This document shows positions 1-9,800 of a stretch of DNA of 33,347 bases, piece after piece. Below the pieces are notes generated by a model. It was not told where the DNA came from. It searched no databases and was given only the letters and a program-made list of their open reading frames with translations. Numbering within the stretch: the stretch's first letter is position 1; every line of letters starts with the position of its first letter. The translations under genes were made by a program, and so were the position numbers. The DNA comes from Verrucomicrobiales bacterium (lineage in GTDB: Bacteria > Verrucomicrobiota > Verrucomicrobiia > Verrucomicrobiales > V1-33), in the NCBI GenBank assembly GCA_028293125.1, contig JAQGPJ010000076.1, positions 1 through 33,347 of the forward strand, written 5' to 3'.

Positions 1-3000
1 ACAGTCTGGGCGTGCTCCTCTACGAACTGCTCACCGGGCGCACCCCCTTTGACCCGGAGGTTTTAAGGAAAGCGGGGCTGGAGGAGATGCGCCGCCTGAT
101 CCGGGAGGAGACGCCGCCCAAACCCTCCACCGCGCTGCAGACGATGGCCCCGGGGACAAGGACCAAAGTCGCGCGGCACCGGCAGACGGATCCGGCTAAA
201 ATCGCGGGGCTGCAGCGGGGGGACCTCGACTGGATTGTGATGAAGGCGATCGAAAAGGACCGCACGCGCCGCTATGAGACGGCCAATGGCCTCGCGCAGG
301 ACATCCGACGGCATCTCGGCGGAGAGCCGGTGCTGGCCGGCCCTCCTTCCGTGCGGTACTGGGCGGGTAAGTTCATACGTAAACACCGTGCCGGTGTTAT
401 AGTCGCCGCCTCCTTCCTCCTGCTCCTGACCGCGGGCACCGCGGTCAGCCTGTGGCAGGCTTCACGGGCCATTCAGGCGCGCAAGGGGATTCAACTCCTG
501 TCAGACAGGATGCGGACAACGCTCAGGGAAGCAAGTTTAACGGCTTTTTACGAGGCGGACCGGCTCCTGGCAGTGGTGGATAACCGGAGCGTCGTTGATC
601 CTCCAAATTTATACGAGGACGAAAAATGCCGCAATGCCCTGCTGCATTTGGCGCGCGCCGTCGTATATGATCCGGAGAACGTCCTGGCCCGGGAACGTTT
701 TGGATGGGAGGCACTGACACGGCGCAGCTTCTGGCTTTCGGTGCCGCTGTTTGAGGCTGGCGGAAGCTTAAACGTTTCCTCCGACGAGGGCCGCGCCATT
801 CACCACACCTTTGACGGCTTGGTTTCAACCATCCCTCTGTCGGCCCCCGGAGCCGGGCATGCCGTTCAGATAGAGCCGGGCTGCGAAAGTTTGATCACCC
901 CCCAGGCATCCACTCTGTCATCCATTTCTCCGGACGGAGCAATACTCGTTACCACAGGGCCAAACAAGGAAAGGAACGGAGGGGGTAACCACAGTCTTTT
1001 GTTATGGGAAACACAGACTGGAAAGAAGCGGTGCCACCTCCCCGTCACCGCGGTTACTTTTATCATTTTCAGCGACGACGGCGCTTTGCTGTTCACCGCC
1101 GCGGGAGCAGGCGTGAGTGTGTGGGATGTCAAAGACGGAACATTGCTGCGCGCGCTGCCTCACGACGGGACAATCACCGGAATGGAGACTCTCCATTCCG
1201 GTCTTTTGATTACGAGGCAAAAGGAGGGGCCTTCCCTCGTGTGGCGTCCGGCAACAGGTGAACTTCTCACCACCTTTCCCGAGCCGGGGGTCCTCGCAAT
1301 TACAGCGGACGGCAAGTTCTCGATCGCGGAGCCACGGAAAGCGGACGCTGAATCCCCGCTCACGGTAAAGGATTCACAGGACCGGACTCTGGGGACCATT
1401 CCCCGTGCGCGGGCGAGGGCCCGGTTCAGCCCTGATCACTTTTGCATTATCACCTACGGGCACCGGGCCGGGATGCCGAGGTCCTCGCCAGGAGAAATTC
1501 ATAACGCGGAGGTTTGGCCTTTTCCTGATTTTCATGCAGGGAAACGGATTATTCTGGAGCATCCGGATGAAATTACGGATGCCAATTTCAGCCCCGACGG
1601 GAAATTGCTGGTCACCGCCTGTGAGGACGGTTTCGTGCGGGTGTGGAATCACCGGACCGGCCAACTGCTTCAAATGATGCGGGCCACGGGAGAAAGTGCT
1701 CCGGATGTGGGCTCCGCCATGTCGGCCGTCTTCACTTCCCAAGGGCACCGGATTATCACCTCAGGGCATGCAGCGATTCCTTCAACTCTCGGCACTGTCA
1801 CGCGCGTCTGGGAGACGGCCGTCGAAAGTCCGGCCATCCATGTGGCCGATACGGTTCAGGGAGGATGTCTTGACCACTCAGGCGGAAGGCTCCTGACTTT
1901 CAACGGGGATGGAGATGTGCGCGTCTGGAATCTCGAACAGTCTCAATCACCGCGGGTGCTTTCACACGTCGGTGTGGTGGATGAGGCGGGCTTTTGCAAG
2001 CATTGCCCAGCAGTTTTCACCATCAGGGAAAGGAGGCAGGCAGCGGAAAGCCCCGGTTCATCCAACAGGGTTTGGGCAGGGGCTGGAGACATTCAATGGT
2101 GGGATGTTCCATCCGCAAAGGTGGTGTTTGAGAGTAAGGGTGACCTGCGCGCGATCAGTCCGGGCGGGGACCGGATCGCTTATCCGGCGGACGGAGGAGT
2201 CGTTGTCAAAGAAACCCCGGCCGGCAGGGTGGTGGTCACTTTTGTCAGTCCCGGCGACGGGATTGCCGGACTTTCTTTTTCCAGCGACGCCCGAAAACTT
2301 TTCGTGTTTCACCAGTCCGGTTTTTGCGTCCTGCATGACGCCGATTCCGGCGCTGTTCTGGCGGAGGCCCGTCTGTCAGCCGCATTGGAGAGAAGCCCCT
2401 CACCCGATGGCACCCTGCTGATGCAACGCCTCACGTCTTCCCGAATATCAATATTGAATATTCTGACTGGGAAAGTGACGGCGGAAATCAGCGGACTATT
2501 TCAGGCGGATGCCATGGGGTGGGCGGCCGGAAGCGACCGTTTTTGCATCCAGAGCGGCGGAGAATTCTATTTTTATGACTCGCGGGAGGGCAGGCGGAGC
2601 CGCTTGTTCGATCTTCCGGGTATTCGGGCGCACTGGCCGCTTTTTGCCATGGACCGGGGATGCCGACGCCTGTTAGGAAACGGTCCGTTGAAGGCAACTC
2701 TTTGGGATGTGAATTCCGGAGCCGTGCTCGCTTGTCTGCCTGGCGGAGAAAGAATGGCATCCATGACTCCAGACGGAAAACGTTTCGCGGTGCACAGCAA
2801 CCGACAGGCACAGGGCGTGTCCGTGTACGATACCTCTTCCGTGGAAATACTGCGCAGAATCGGGCCTGGGTCTGTATCAGCTGCGGATTTTGAGCTAATG
2901 GCGCGGTATCTTGTTGGTCAGGAAATCACCGTTGAAGGAGTGCTGCGCAAACTTTCAAATCCAGAGTGGCGCGTCATCCGGGGGGAACTGCAGCAACGGG

Positions 3001-3116
3001 CCGCCGCGGCAGATCCACTCCATGCATGGGCATCCTGGCTGATTTTGAGAGGTTCTGGCGCTCGCCGGTGGCCGGATGGTCCTGTTATTGGTGATAATTC
3101 GGCTTTGGTAATTTGA
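1..3116 (+). CDS. Ser/Thr protein kinase with transmembrane helix and WD40-like propeller, 3' part
   Basis: This is the C-terminal part of a membrane-anchored serine/threonine kinase. The frame is already open at base 3, and the visible protein starts in kinase subdomain IX (SLGVLLYELLTGRTPFD), so the ATP-binding lobe and the HRD and DFG motifs lie upstream of the window. The stretch DLDWIVMKAIEKDRTRRYE is the usual C-lobe signature of PVC-group kinases. Counting from the GTG at base 12, one membrane helix spans about residues 127-148. About 880 residues follow with degenerate WD40-type strands (for example LLVTACEDGFVRVWN), presumably a sensor or scaffold outside the cytoplasm. The natural C-terminus is lost: an IS element enters at codon GAT-AAT, and the last residues SALVI plus the stop come from its terminal repeat. 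Without the IS the frame would read about nine different residues after the shared serine and stop at 4668-4670. The protein is therefore probably still functional. Confidence 0.9.
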   Translation, partial: SLGVLLYELLTGRTPFDPEVLRKAGLEEMRRLIREETPPKPSTALQTMAPGTRTKVARHRQTDPAKIAGLQRGDLDWIVMKAIEKDRTRRYETANGLAQDIRRHLGGEPVLAGPPSVRYWAGKFIRKHRAGVIVAASFLLLLTAGTAVSLWQASRAIQARKGIQLLSDRMRTTLREASLTAFYEADRLLAVVDNRSVVDPPNLYEDEKCRNALLHLARAVVYDPENVLARERFGWEALTRRSFWLSVPLFEAGGSLNVSSDEGRAIHHTFDGLVSTIPLSAPGAGHAVQIEPGCESLITPQASTLSSISPDGAILVTTGPNKERNGGGNHSLLLWETQTGKKRCHLPVTAVTFIIFSDDGALLFTAAGAGVSVWDVKDGTLLRALPHDGTITGMETLHSGLLITRQKEGPSLVWRPATGELLTTFPEPGVLAITADGKFSIAEPRKADAESPLTVKDSQDRTLGTIPRARARARFSPDHFCIITYGHRAGMPRSSPGEIHNAEVWPFPDFHAGKRIILEHPDEITDANFSPDGKLLVTACEDGFVRVWNHRTGQLLQMMRATGESAPDVGSAMSAVFTSQGHRIITSGHAAIPSTLGTVTRVWETAVESPAIHVADTVQGGCLDHSGGRLLTFNGDGDVRVWNLEQSQSPRVLSHVGVVDEAGFCKHCPAVFTIRERRQAAESPGSSNRVWAGAGDIQWWDVPSAKVVFESKGDLRAISPGGDRIAYPADGGVVVKETPAGRVVVTFVSPGDGIAGLSFSSDARKLFVFHQSGFCVLHDADSGAVLAEARLSAALERSPSPDGTLLMQRLTSSRISILNILTGKVTAEISGLFQADAMGWAAGSDRFCIQSGGEFYFYDSREGRRSRLFDLPGIRAHWPLFAMDRGCRRLLGNGPLKATLWDVNSGAVLACLPGGERMASMTPDGKRFAVHSNRQAQGVSVYDTSSVEILRRIGPGSVSAADFELMARYLVGQEITVEGVLRKLSNPEWRVIRGELQQRAAAADPLHAWASWLILRGSGARRWPDGPVIGDNSALVI
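3098..3114 (+). repeat. Left terminal inverted repeat of the IS
   Basis: TTCGGCTTTGGTAATTT, immediately preceded by ATAA (3094-3097). It supplies the last codons and the in-frame TGA (3114-3116) of the kinase gene. Confidence 0.93.
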
Positions 3117-3279
3117 AATGAGAAAATTCTGGCGTTTTTTCCAGACTGTTTTATACTCCGGGCGGATGGTCACTGTCCGGATGGCTGCGATGGGCGCGGC
3201 CTGAAAGACACACCAGCCATTAAAAAATGACTCCGGCTCCGGACTTCTGTCCGTCGCCGCGCGTTTCTCCGCTTTCTGC

Positions 3280-4620
3280 ATGGAGGTCTCCCACCTTTTC
3301 CGCACGGCCACCAACAACGGGGCGGAGCACGCGCGGAGCTATCTTCATGGACTGTTCCAGGCCCTTCCGGGCTCCAAAAACATGGAGCGCATGGAGGAGA
3401 CGGTGGCCGGGGCGGATTACGAGGGGATGCAGCATTTCATCTCCGGGTCCCCCTGGTCCGCGCGGCAGGTGATGGACCACGTGGCGATGGAGGCCTCGCG
3501 CCTGATGGAGGGCCCCATGGCCCTGGCTTATATTGATGAGACGTGCTTCTCCAAAAAGGGCACCGCCTCGGTGGGCGTGGCCCGGCAGTACAACGGACGG
3601 CTGGGGAAGGTGGACAACTGTCAGGTGGCGGTCTTCGCGGCCCTGGGCCGCGGTGACCGGGCGGTGCTGGCCGGAGCGCGGCTTTATCTGCCGGAGGAGT
3701 GGTGCCGGGATGCCGCCCGCTGCCGGCGGGTCGGCATCCCGGAGGAGAACCGCGTCTTTAAAACCAAAGCCGCCCTGGCCTTGGAGCTCATTCTCCATCT
3801 GCGCGGCATCGGGGCCGATTTTGAGGCCGCGGTGCTGGATGCCGGTTACGGCAGGGATCCCGCGCTGCTGCGGGCGCTGGATGATGCCGGGGAGACCTTC
3901 GTGGCGGATGCCCAGCGCAGCCAGCGCATCCGGACCACGGATCCCTGGCCGGCCCCGCCGCTGCCAGCCGGGGGCGGCCGCAAAGCCGCCACGCCCCGCG
4001 CGGCCACCGCTCCGGTCACCGTGGCGGACTGGACCGCGGCTCAGCCCGCGGACGGCTGGACGCTTACGGTCCTGCGCCGGGGGACACGCGGTGAGGTCCG
4101 CGTCGAATACCTTCATGAAAGGGTTTATTTATGGGATGGCAAAGAGGAGCAGCCCCGCCTGTGGCATCTCACCGCCCGGCGCGCGCTGGACAAAAACGGC
4201 CAGCCGGAGGAGATCTCATGGACTCTGAGCAACGCCCCCGCGGACACTCCCGCCGTCCGCCTGATCCACATGGCCTGCGCAAGGTATTTTATGGAGCGCG
4301 GCTTCCAGGACGCCAAAACCAGCCTCGGCCTCGCCGATTATCAGACACGCGGCTGGCTGGCATGGCATCATCACGTGGCCCTCGTCATGCTGGCCATGCT
4401 TTTCCAACTCCGGGAGCGGATGATGCACACGGAGGAGCATCCTCTGCTCAGCTGCGCGGATATCGTGGAGCTGCTGCGCCATTTCCTGCCCGCCGCGGTG
4501 GTGACTCCGGAGGACGTCCTGCGCCAGATGGAGCTCAGACACCGCAAGAGACGCGCCTCCATGGACTCCGCCGCGGGAGTCCAGGCTCCTTTGGAGGGCA
4601 TGCCCGAATTATTTAGATAA
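3280..4620 (+). CDS. IS701-family transposase (DDE endonuclease)
   Basis: A 446-residue DDE transposase that would cut and rejoin the ends of the surrounding IS. The family signature KKGTASVGVARQYNGRLGK is followed by VDNCQVAVFAALG and LYLPEEW, all typical of IS701-type enzymes. The likely catalytic acids are D86 (YIDETCF), D187 (VLDAGYG) and E339 (FMERGFQDAK). Its length is in the normal range for the family, and there is no frameshift or internal stop. The ATG at 3280 is about 180 bp inside the left end. No clear Shine-Dalgarno sequence precedes it, so the exact start is uncertain. No accessory gene is present. Confidence 0.92.
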   Translation: MEVSHLFRTATNNGAEHARSYLHGLFQALPGSKNMERMEETVAGADYEGMQHFISGSPWSARQVMDHVAMEASRLMEGPMALAYIDETCFSKKGTASVGVARQYNGRLGKVDNCQVAVFAALGRGDRAVLAGARLYLPEEWCRDAARCRRVGIPEENRVFKTKAALALELILHLRGIGADFEAAVLDAGYGRDPALLRALDDAGETFVADAQRSQRIRTTDPWPAPPLPAGGGRKAATPRAATAPVTVADWTAAQPADGWTLTVLRRGTRGEVRVEYLHERVYLWDGKEEQPRLWHLTARRALDKNGQPEEISWTLSNAPADTPAVRLIHMACARYFMERGFQDAKTSLGLADYQTRGWLAWHHHVALVMLAMLFQLRERMMHTEEHPLLSCADIVELLRHFLPAAVVTPEDVLRQMELRHRKRRASMDSAAGVQAPLEGMPELFR

Positions 4621-4635
4621 ATTACCAAAGCCGAA
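4619..4635 (-). repeat. Right terminal inverted repeat of the IS
   Basis: Exact reverse complement of 3098-3114, immediately followed by ATAA (4636-4639), the second copy of the target duplication. Confidence 0.93.
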
Positions 4636-4709
4636 ATAATTCCCCGACCAGGCTCTCCAGCGGGAATTAGAAGCCAGGGCTGAGCGGTTTGATGGTAAGC
4701 GTTTGACGG

Positions 4710-4925
4710 ATGAACGTCGGGTATGGAGAGCGGGGCCGCCTCCTCGACTCCGGCCAGGGCTTTGGCCTGCCTCCCAAGTGGCGCAGCGGCATCTGGTTTC
4801 TGCCTATTGACCATCTTCTGATTTCCCGGCACTGGCGGACGCTGGACCGCTGTGTCCACACCGGGGATCTGGGCTCGGATCATCAGCCTCTCATCGAAAT
4901 GCTGGCCCTTTCCTCAAATAGCCAC
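4710..4925 (+). pseudogene. C-terminal remnant of an endonuclease/exonuclease/phosphatase (EEP) family protein
   Basis: Only about 65 residues resemble a known protein. The segment DSGQGFGLPPKWRSGI is followed by LPIDHLLISRHWRTLDR and GDLGSDHQPLIEML, which match the end of EEP-superfamily hydrolases: the IDH segment and the catalytic GSDH-x-P motif near the C-terminus. The N-terminal catalytic residues are absent and a stop lies in frame just upstream of the ATG at 4710. The frame runs on without a natural stop into repeat copy A. It lies about 75 bp beyond the IS target site. The missing part cannot be placed on the other side of the IS, because there the kinase frame runs right up to the insertion. 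Confidence 0.6.
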
Positions 4926-4934
4926 TTTCCACGC

Positions 4935-6523
4935 TCACCCCGATCCAATGACCGGGACAGATTTCGGCGCCCGGACACAATAATACCTATTATTGGGTTG
5001 ACCCCGGAGTTCGTGTGACACCCTGAAAAGGCGGTTTCGCTCCGGCCCCGTGATTTGAGCCGATTTTGTGGGATTGCCAACGACCGGCGGGCCTGAATGG
5101 CAGGCGGAGGAAAAACGGGCGGCGAAAACCACAGGGGTTCCTAAGGGGAAAAGCGGGAGTTTCAGGGCCAAAAGTTTTGCATTGGCGGTCACGTAGAGAG
5201 TTCCGTCATAAATGACAGGAGGGGCGTAACCATGCGGCATGTCATTGGTGTAACGGCTGCGGCCCGGTTTCCGGTTCGTGAACTCCACGGTGCCGACAGG
5301 GACGCATTCCGCCGCGTCGCGGTAGATCGCAAGGCCATCCTCCGTGGCCAAGTACACGAACCCTCCATGAACGAGCGGCGCGGACCAAGCGCAATTGATG
5401 GCGGCGTCCTCATTGGTTTTGTCCCAGAGCGCCTTTCCGGTTTCAGGGGAATAAGCTGTCAGGCCACTGGCGTTGTGGAGGTAAATATTGGAGCCGACCG
5501 CCGCCGGAGCCACCGGGCCGCGTGTTTTGAAGGAGGTCCAAAGACATTTCATCGTCTCTCCCTGCTCAATACCCAGACAGCAAATGGGGGAGGACACATT
5601 GCGTCCAAGTTCAGGAGACTCTCCCGAGAAGACGATGAGCCTGCGGGCGTCCAGCCGCTGCAGCTCCCAGAGCGGGCCGGCCATGCGCGTGGCGGCATCC
5701 ACCGGTAGGAATTCCCCGGCCGGCCGCACGGCGTGCAGAAGCGTTCCGTCGATGGAGAACGTCCGGACATCACCGGTGGCGGTGACGACGGCGAATCTGT
5801 CAGATCCCAGCGGCACACACGAGGGGGGCCGGTCGACAGCGCCTGAAGGCCCCAGCGTGCGGGTCCAGCGGAGCCTGCCGCCGGTCAGGTTCACCGCCGC
5901 CATCGTGATATGCACCGGTTCCCGCTCCCGGACGGGGCGGAATTGAAGGTGAAAAGAAGTGTCCCGCCGCAGCGGGAAACCACCGGCATCAGATAGCCCA
6001 TATCATCGCTGAGGCGCGGCGTCAGCCCGGTGGCCACCGGAATATCGAGGTCCCACAACCGCACTGGCCCGCCGTCCCCGGCGGACAGTTCAATGCGCTG
6101 GAGATGCCAGTCCGCCGTCAGGGAGACGAACCCGTCCTCCAGCATCACCGGCGGCCAGGTGAGGGACAGTTCAAAACCGGAAACGCGCGGACGCCGTGAA
6201 ACCGGGCCGGAAAATTTATGCACGACCTCTCCGGTGGACCGGTCGCAAAGCAAAAGACGGATGACGGGCTGCCTGAAAAGAGGCGAATACCCTTTAATGG
6301 CTCCGTCCTCCGCCTGCATGGCCACCCCATCCGGGCGGGTGTCATCCGGCGCGTGGCCGCTGTCCGAAACAAAAAGAAAACGGTCCGTCGCCGCCAGCAC
6401 CGCCGCGCATCCTCTGAAAGTCCGCTCATACAGCACTGTGAAATTGCCGCCCTCCACCTCCCCGTGCGCCGTCCACAACGGAATGAGCAGCAGGGCGGTA
6501 AGGCCGGAGAGGAAATGTTTCAT
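4935..6523 (-). pseudogene. Secreted PQQ-type beta-propeller protein, frameshifted
   Basis: Two reading frames, 6523-5891 and 5915-4935, together encode one protein of about 525 residues. It begins with a signal peptide (MKHFLSGLTALLLIPLWTAHG). Repeats typical of PQQ-like propellers follow, for example GLTAYSPETGKALW, GGFVYLATEDGLAIY and YDGTLYVTANAKLLALKLP. The frame changes near 5930-5945, where one missing base, probably in the AAT-TCC stretch, moves translation into the second frame (FRPVREREPVHITMAAVNL). The last 40 or so residues are translated through dispersed repeat copy A, so the natural C-terminus is probably nearer 5080-5140. Propellers of this kind bind quinone cofactors or act as scaffolds; no catalytic residues can be assigned. 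It is either a recent pseudogene or a sequencing error. Confidence 0.75.
4960..5037 (+). repeat. Dispersed palindromic element, copy A (type 1 right flank)
   Basis: The core is CAATAA-TACCTA-TTATTG at 4978-4995; its inner part, CAATAATA-CC-TATTATTG, is a perfect palindrome. The left flank has ATTTCGG. The right flank has GGTTGACC and then GACACCCTGAAAAGGCGG at 5017-5034. It overlaps the extended 3' end of the minus-strand PQQ reading frame. Confidence 0.85.
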
Positions 6524-6848
6524 GGGATGCGCCTAGCGGTTCGCGGTTGCCAACGCATCGCGCAGAAGCGCGCGCGGGCAAGCTTCCTGAATCGGGGAAT
6601 CAGGACATGGGATGCGGCGCGGGCCTCCGGTTGTGTGAAAAAGTCTCTCTGCCGGCATGGCGCATCAAGCCGCAACAAATTTTGGAACCAATAAGATACA
6701 TTATTGTGTTGAACCTCTCAAAGGGAAACGTCGGGCGGGCCCCCGGCGCCCACTTCCCCAAATTCCTGCCTGCGGGCGGGCTTGTGCTTTCTCTCGGGAG
6801 GGACCGCCTCCGGCCCGCGCCGGGGCCGGAGGCGCTGCGCCAAGACTT
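6524..6848. other. Intergenic region holding repeat copy B
   Basis: It lies between the 5' end of the PQQ-type gene and the 3' end of the FG-GAP gene, both on the minus strand. Repeat copy B occupies its middle. A GC-rich stretch at 6738-6840 has several short inverted repeats (for example GGCGGGC/GCCCGCC-like pairs) but no convincing U-tract terminator. No gene is supported here. Confidence 0.6.
6672..6746 (+). repeat. Dispersed palindromic element, copy B (type 2 right flank)
   Basis: Core CAATAA-GATACA-TTATTG at 6689-6706. The left flank CAACAAATTTTGGAAC matches copies D and H. The right flank, GTTGAACCTCTCAAAGGG and onward, matches copy G read on the opposite strand for about 40 bp. Confidence 0.87.
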
Positions 6849-9800
6849 TCAGGGGTTCTGGCCGACTCTCCAGATTTTCAGCTCCAGACGCTCCCCGGCG
6901 AGATTGGCAGAGACAAGATCGGAGACCGCCTCCTCCGAAGGCACCGGAGCCAGAGCCACCAGCGCGGGCTCGCGCCAAGCGGCGCCGGGAAGCAGATGGC
7001 AGGTCTGGGACGCATGGCCGGCGGGGATCACCTGCCGGGTGTTGAAATCAAGGCTCCAGACATTGATCCGCAGCTCCTCGTGGTCATCGATCACCGCCGT
7101 CACCGCCATGGAGCCCTCCCAGGCATCGATGGCGAAGGTTTTGACCCGCACCGGACCCTCCGGGCCAACCTTGCCGCCGGCCTCCGGGAATTCGCGGACG
7201 CCGCGGGCATCCGGCGTGAAGAGGCGGCGGTAGCCGTAGTCGAGCATGTTCTGCACATCACCGGCGCCATCGCCAGTTTGCTGCAATCCCACGGCGAGGG
7301 TGCGGTCCAGGCGCCGTGCGGTGGCCACGCGGGAGGTGGTGCACCAGGCGGCGGAGGGCCGGGCGGGCACATTGAGGGCCTGATCGGAGTCATACCAGAG
7401 ACCGCCGTTGCCGCCCTTCCAGGCAAGCCTGCCGGGATACAGACCCATGCTCATCATCTGCGGGAAGGGCCCGCTGCACTTCGCGTTCTTCATGATGTCC
7501 TTGCCGCACAGCGCCTCCTCCGGCTGATCCCCGTAAAGCTCCAGACTGGAGAACCGCACAAAAAGAGGATGCCGCACTCCCTCGCGCAGCAGGGTGACCA
7601 GATCCTGCGGCTTGGTCACCCAGCCGCCGGCGGGATGGCCGAAGACGCTTTCGGTCAATCCCAGTTCCGCGGCGCGCTGGTTCATCATGTTGATGAACTC
7701 ATGCGGATCCCCCTTCACTTTTTCGGCAATGTGCTGGCCGATGGCCACGGAGGAGCGGTTGCAGGAATCGTTCATCATGGCCGCCAGCAGCAGGCGCAGC
7801 GGCATGACATCCCCCGGCTGGATGAACGGCTGCTCCTTCCCCTCGCCGTCGAGTTCCTCTTTTCCTTCCGCATCGTAGGTTCCCAGCTTGCTGCCTCCTG
7901 TCGTGCCCGCCAGTTCGCTGACTGTCACCAAATCATCCAGAGTGGCGAGCCCCGCCCCGATGGCCTCCACCGCCAGCAGCAGCGTCATGGTTTTGGTGGA
8001 GCTGGCGACATGCGCGGCGTCCAGAAACTCATTATGGCCGAAGAGTCTTCCGGCACCCTTTCCGCCGGCCTCCTCGCGGGCCAGATCCGTCACCAGGCCC
8101 ATCACGCGATGGCGGACCTTGGTGAACCACTCGAGGTCGGTTTGATAGGTCAGGCCGTATTCCGCCGATCCGTGAATGATCAGCGCGGCTCCGCAATCCG
8201 TGTCGTCCCCGTTATCACGGAAGGGGTTGCCCGCCACAGTATCCTCCTCGCCGTCGGCATTGAAATCCCCACCGCCCACGAGGCAGGAGCCGAAGCGGAC
8301 CCCGGCCGCGGCCTCGCCATCCACAGCATAATTCTTGCCGCCGGTTTCCTTTTTCCCGCCATCCTGATGCACACGCAGTGCACCGGTCCCGGTCAGGCCC
8401 GCGGCGCTCCCAGGGATAAGCAGAAAGGCTCCGGCGTCCGGTTTGCCCGGGAGATCAGTGCCGGGCGCTCCGGCCATCAGGTCCCTGAATCCGTCGCCGT
8501 CGGTGTCCGCCGCCGCCACGCTCCAGCCGAAGCTGTCTCCCGCTCCGGGCTGACCGGGCAGCGCGCCGCCGGAGGGAAGAATCTTGGACTCCGTGATCAA
8601 CTGCTCATTGAACCAGGTCAGTCCCAGAAAGGTGCCATAAAGGACATGCACCGCGCCGCTGTCCAGGCCGCCGGCGTCATCACCGGGAATGCCAAGTGAC
8701 AAATCCTCCGCGCCGTCCTTGTTGAAATCCCCCGCGGTGAGGCTGTAGCCGAACATGTCCCCCGCCGAGGAGACGCCCAGAATATCCTCCCCGGCCTCAA
8801 AACCGTCCCGGCAAATGAAAACGTTATTGCCGAAACCGTTTTCCGCATGACCGTAAAGAATCTGAGCGGCGCCGGCATCCTCTTTATTGCCAATGTCCTC
8901 AAAGGGAATGCCCACCGCCAGATCAGCCTTGCCATCGCCGTTGAAGTCCCCGGAGGTCAGGGAGGCGCCGAACTTATCCCCCTCCTCCGCCTCATCCTTC
9001 ATCCCTGGACTGTCCTGATGAATATAGCGGCTGCCGGTGGTGGAAAGCGCCTTGGCCGCGCCCCACAGCACATGCACGGCACCGGCCTCAGAGCGGCCGC
9101 CGACCGTTATGTTGGGTACGGAAACCGCCAGGTCATCCCGTCCGTCCTGATTGAAATCCCCCGAAGCCAGAGACCAGGAAAAATTCCCGTTTGGAAACAA
9201 GGAATGACCCAGTGTCTCCTGCGTGACCAAGTGGTTCCCGTCCGCGGCCAGACCGAAGGGCGAACCGTAGATGACCGTGACCGATCCCGCGCCGGCGGCG
9301 TTTTTCACGGTCTCCAGCGGTGAGCCGACGGCCAGATCATCGTTGCCGTCGCCGTTGAAGTCCCCCGCCGCCAGTGAGCGTCCAAAGCCGTCACCGGCTT
9401 TCGCCTCCCCGGCCAAACCGTTTTTGCCCCGCATCCAGATCTGATCATACTCCCTGTTGGTGATGCCCTCCGCTGAGCCGTGCAGAATGTAAACCGCTCC
9501 CGCGCCGGTGTCCCGGCCGGGGGCGCCGATGGCCGCGTCATCAAAACCGTCGCCGTTAAAATCCCCGACAGCCAGAGCGCCCCCGAGAAGTTCCCCGGCC
9601 TGCAGGGCGGAGGCGAACGAATCCGTCAACGCCGGCGAGGGCAGGGCAATACCGTTGAGGCCCGGGGTTTGATCCGTCGTTTCATCCGTGATGAAGTGGG
9701 CGTCATACTTAAAGGGCACGATGCGGTCCGGGCGGCGGTCCCAGACAGCCAGCCGCAGTGATCCATCCGGCCTGCGGACGGCGGTGGTGTAGCCGCTGGA

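Larger units (their letters stand above)
3098..4635 (+). mobile_element. Complete IS701-like insertion sequence, 1,538 bp
   Basis: The element is bounded by perfect 17-bp inverted repeats and flanked by the direct repeat ATAA at 3094-3097 and 4636-4639. It carries one intact transposase gene whose stop codon (4618-4620) overlaps the right repeat. A 4-bp target duplication fits what is known of the IS701 family. Everything expected of an active copy is present, and the matching ends suggest a recent insertion. It interrupts the 3' end of the kinase gene. Confidence 0.93.

Noticed and set aside
3220-4116. Minus-strand open frame of 298 codons inside the IS
   Set aside because: It is a mirror of the transposase gene; there is no recognisable product.
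6657-8699. Plus-strand open frame of 680 codons
   Set aside because: It is antisense to the FG-GAP/carboxypeptidase gene, which has clear domains and motifs, and it begins inside repeat copy B.
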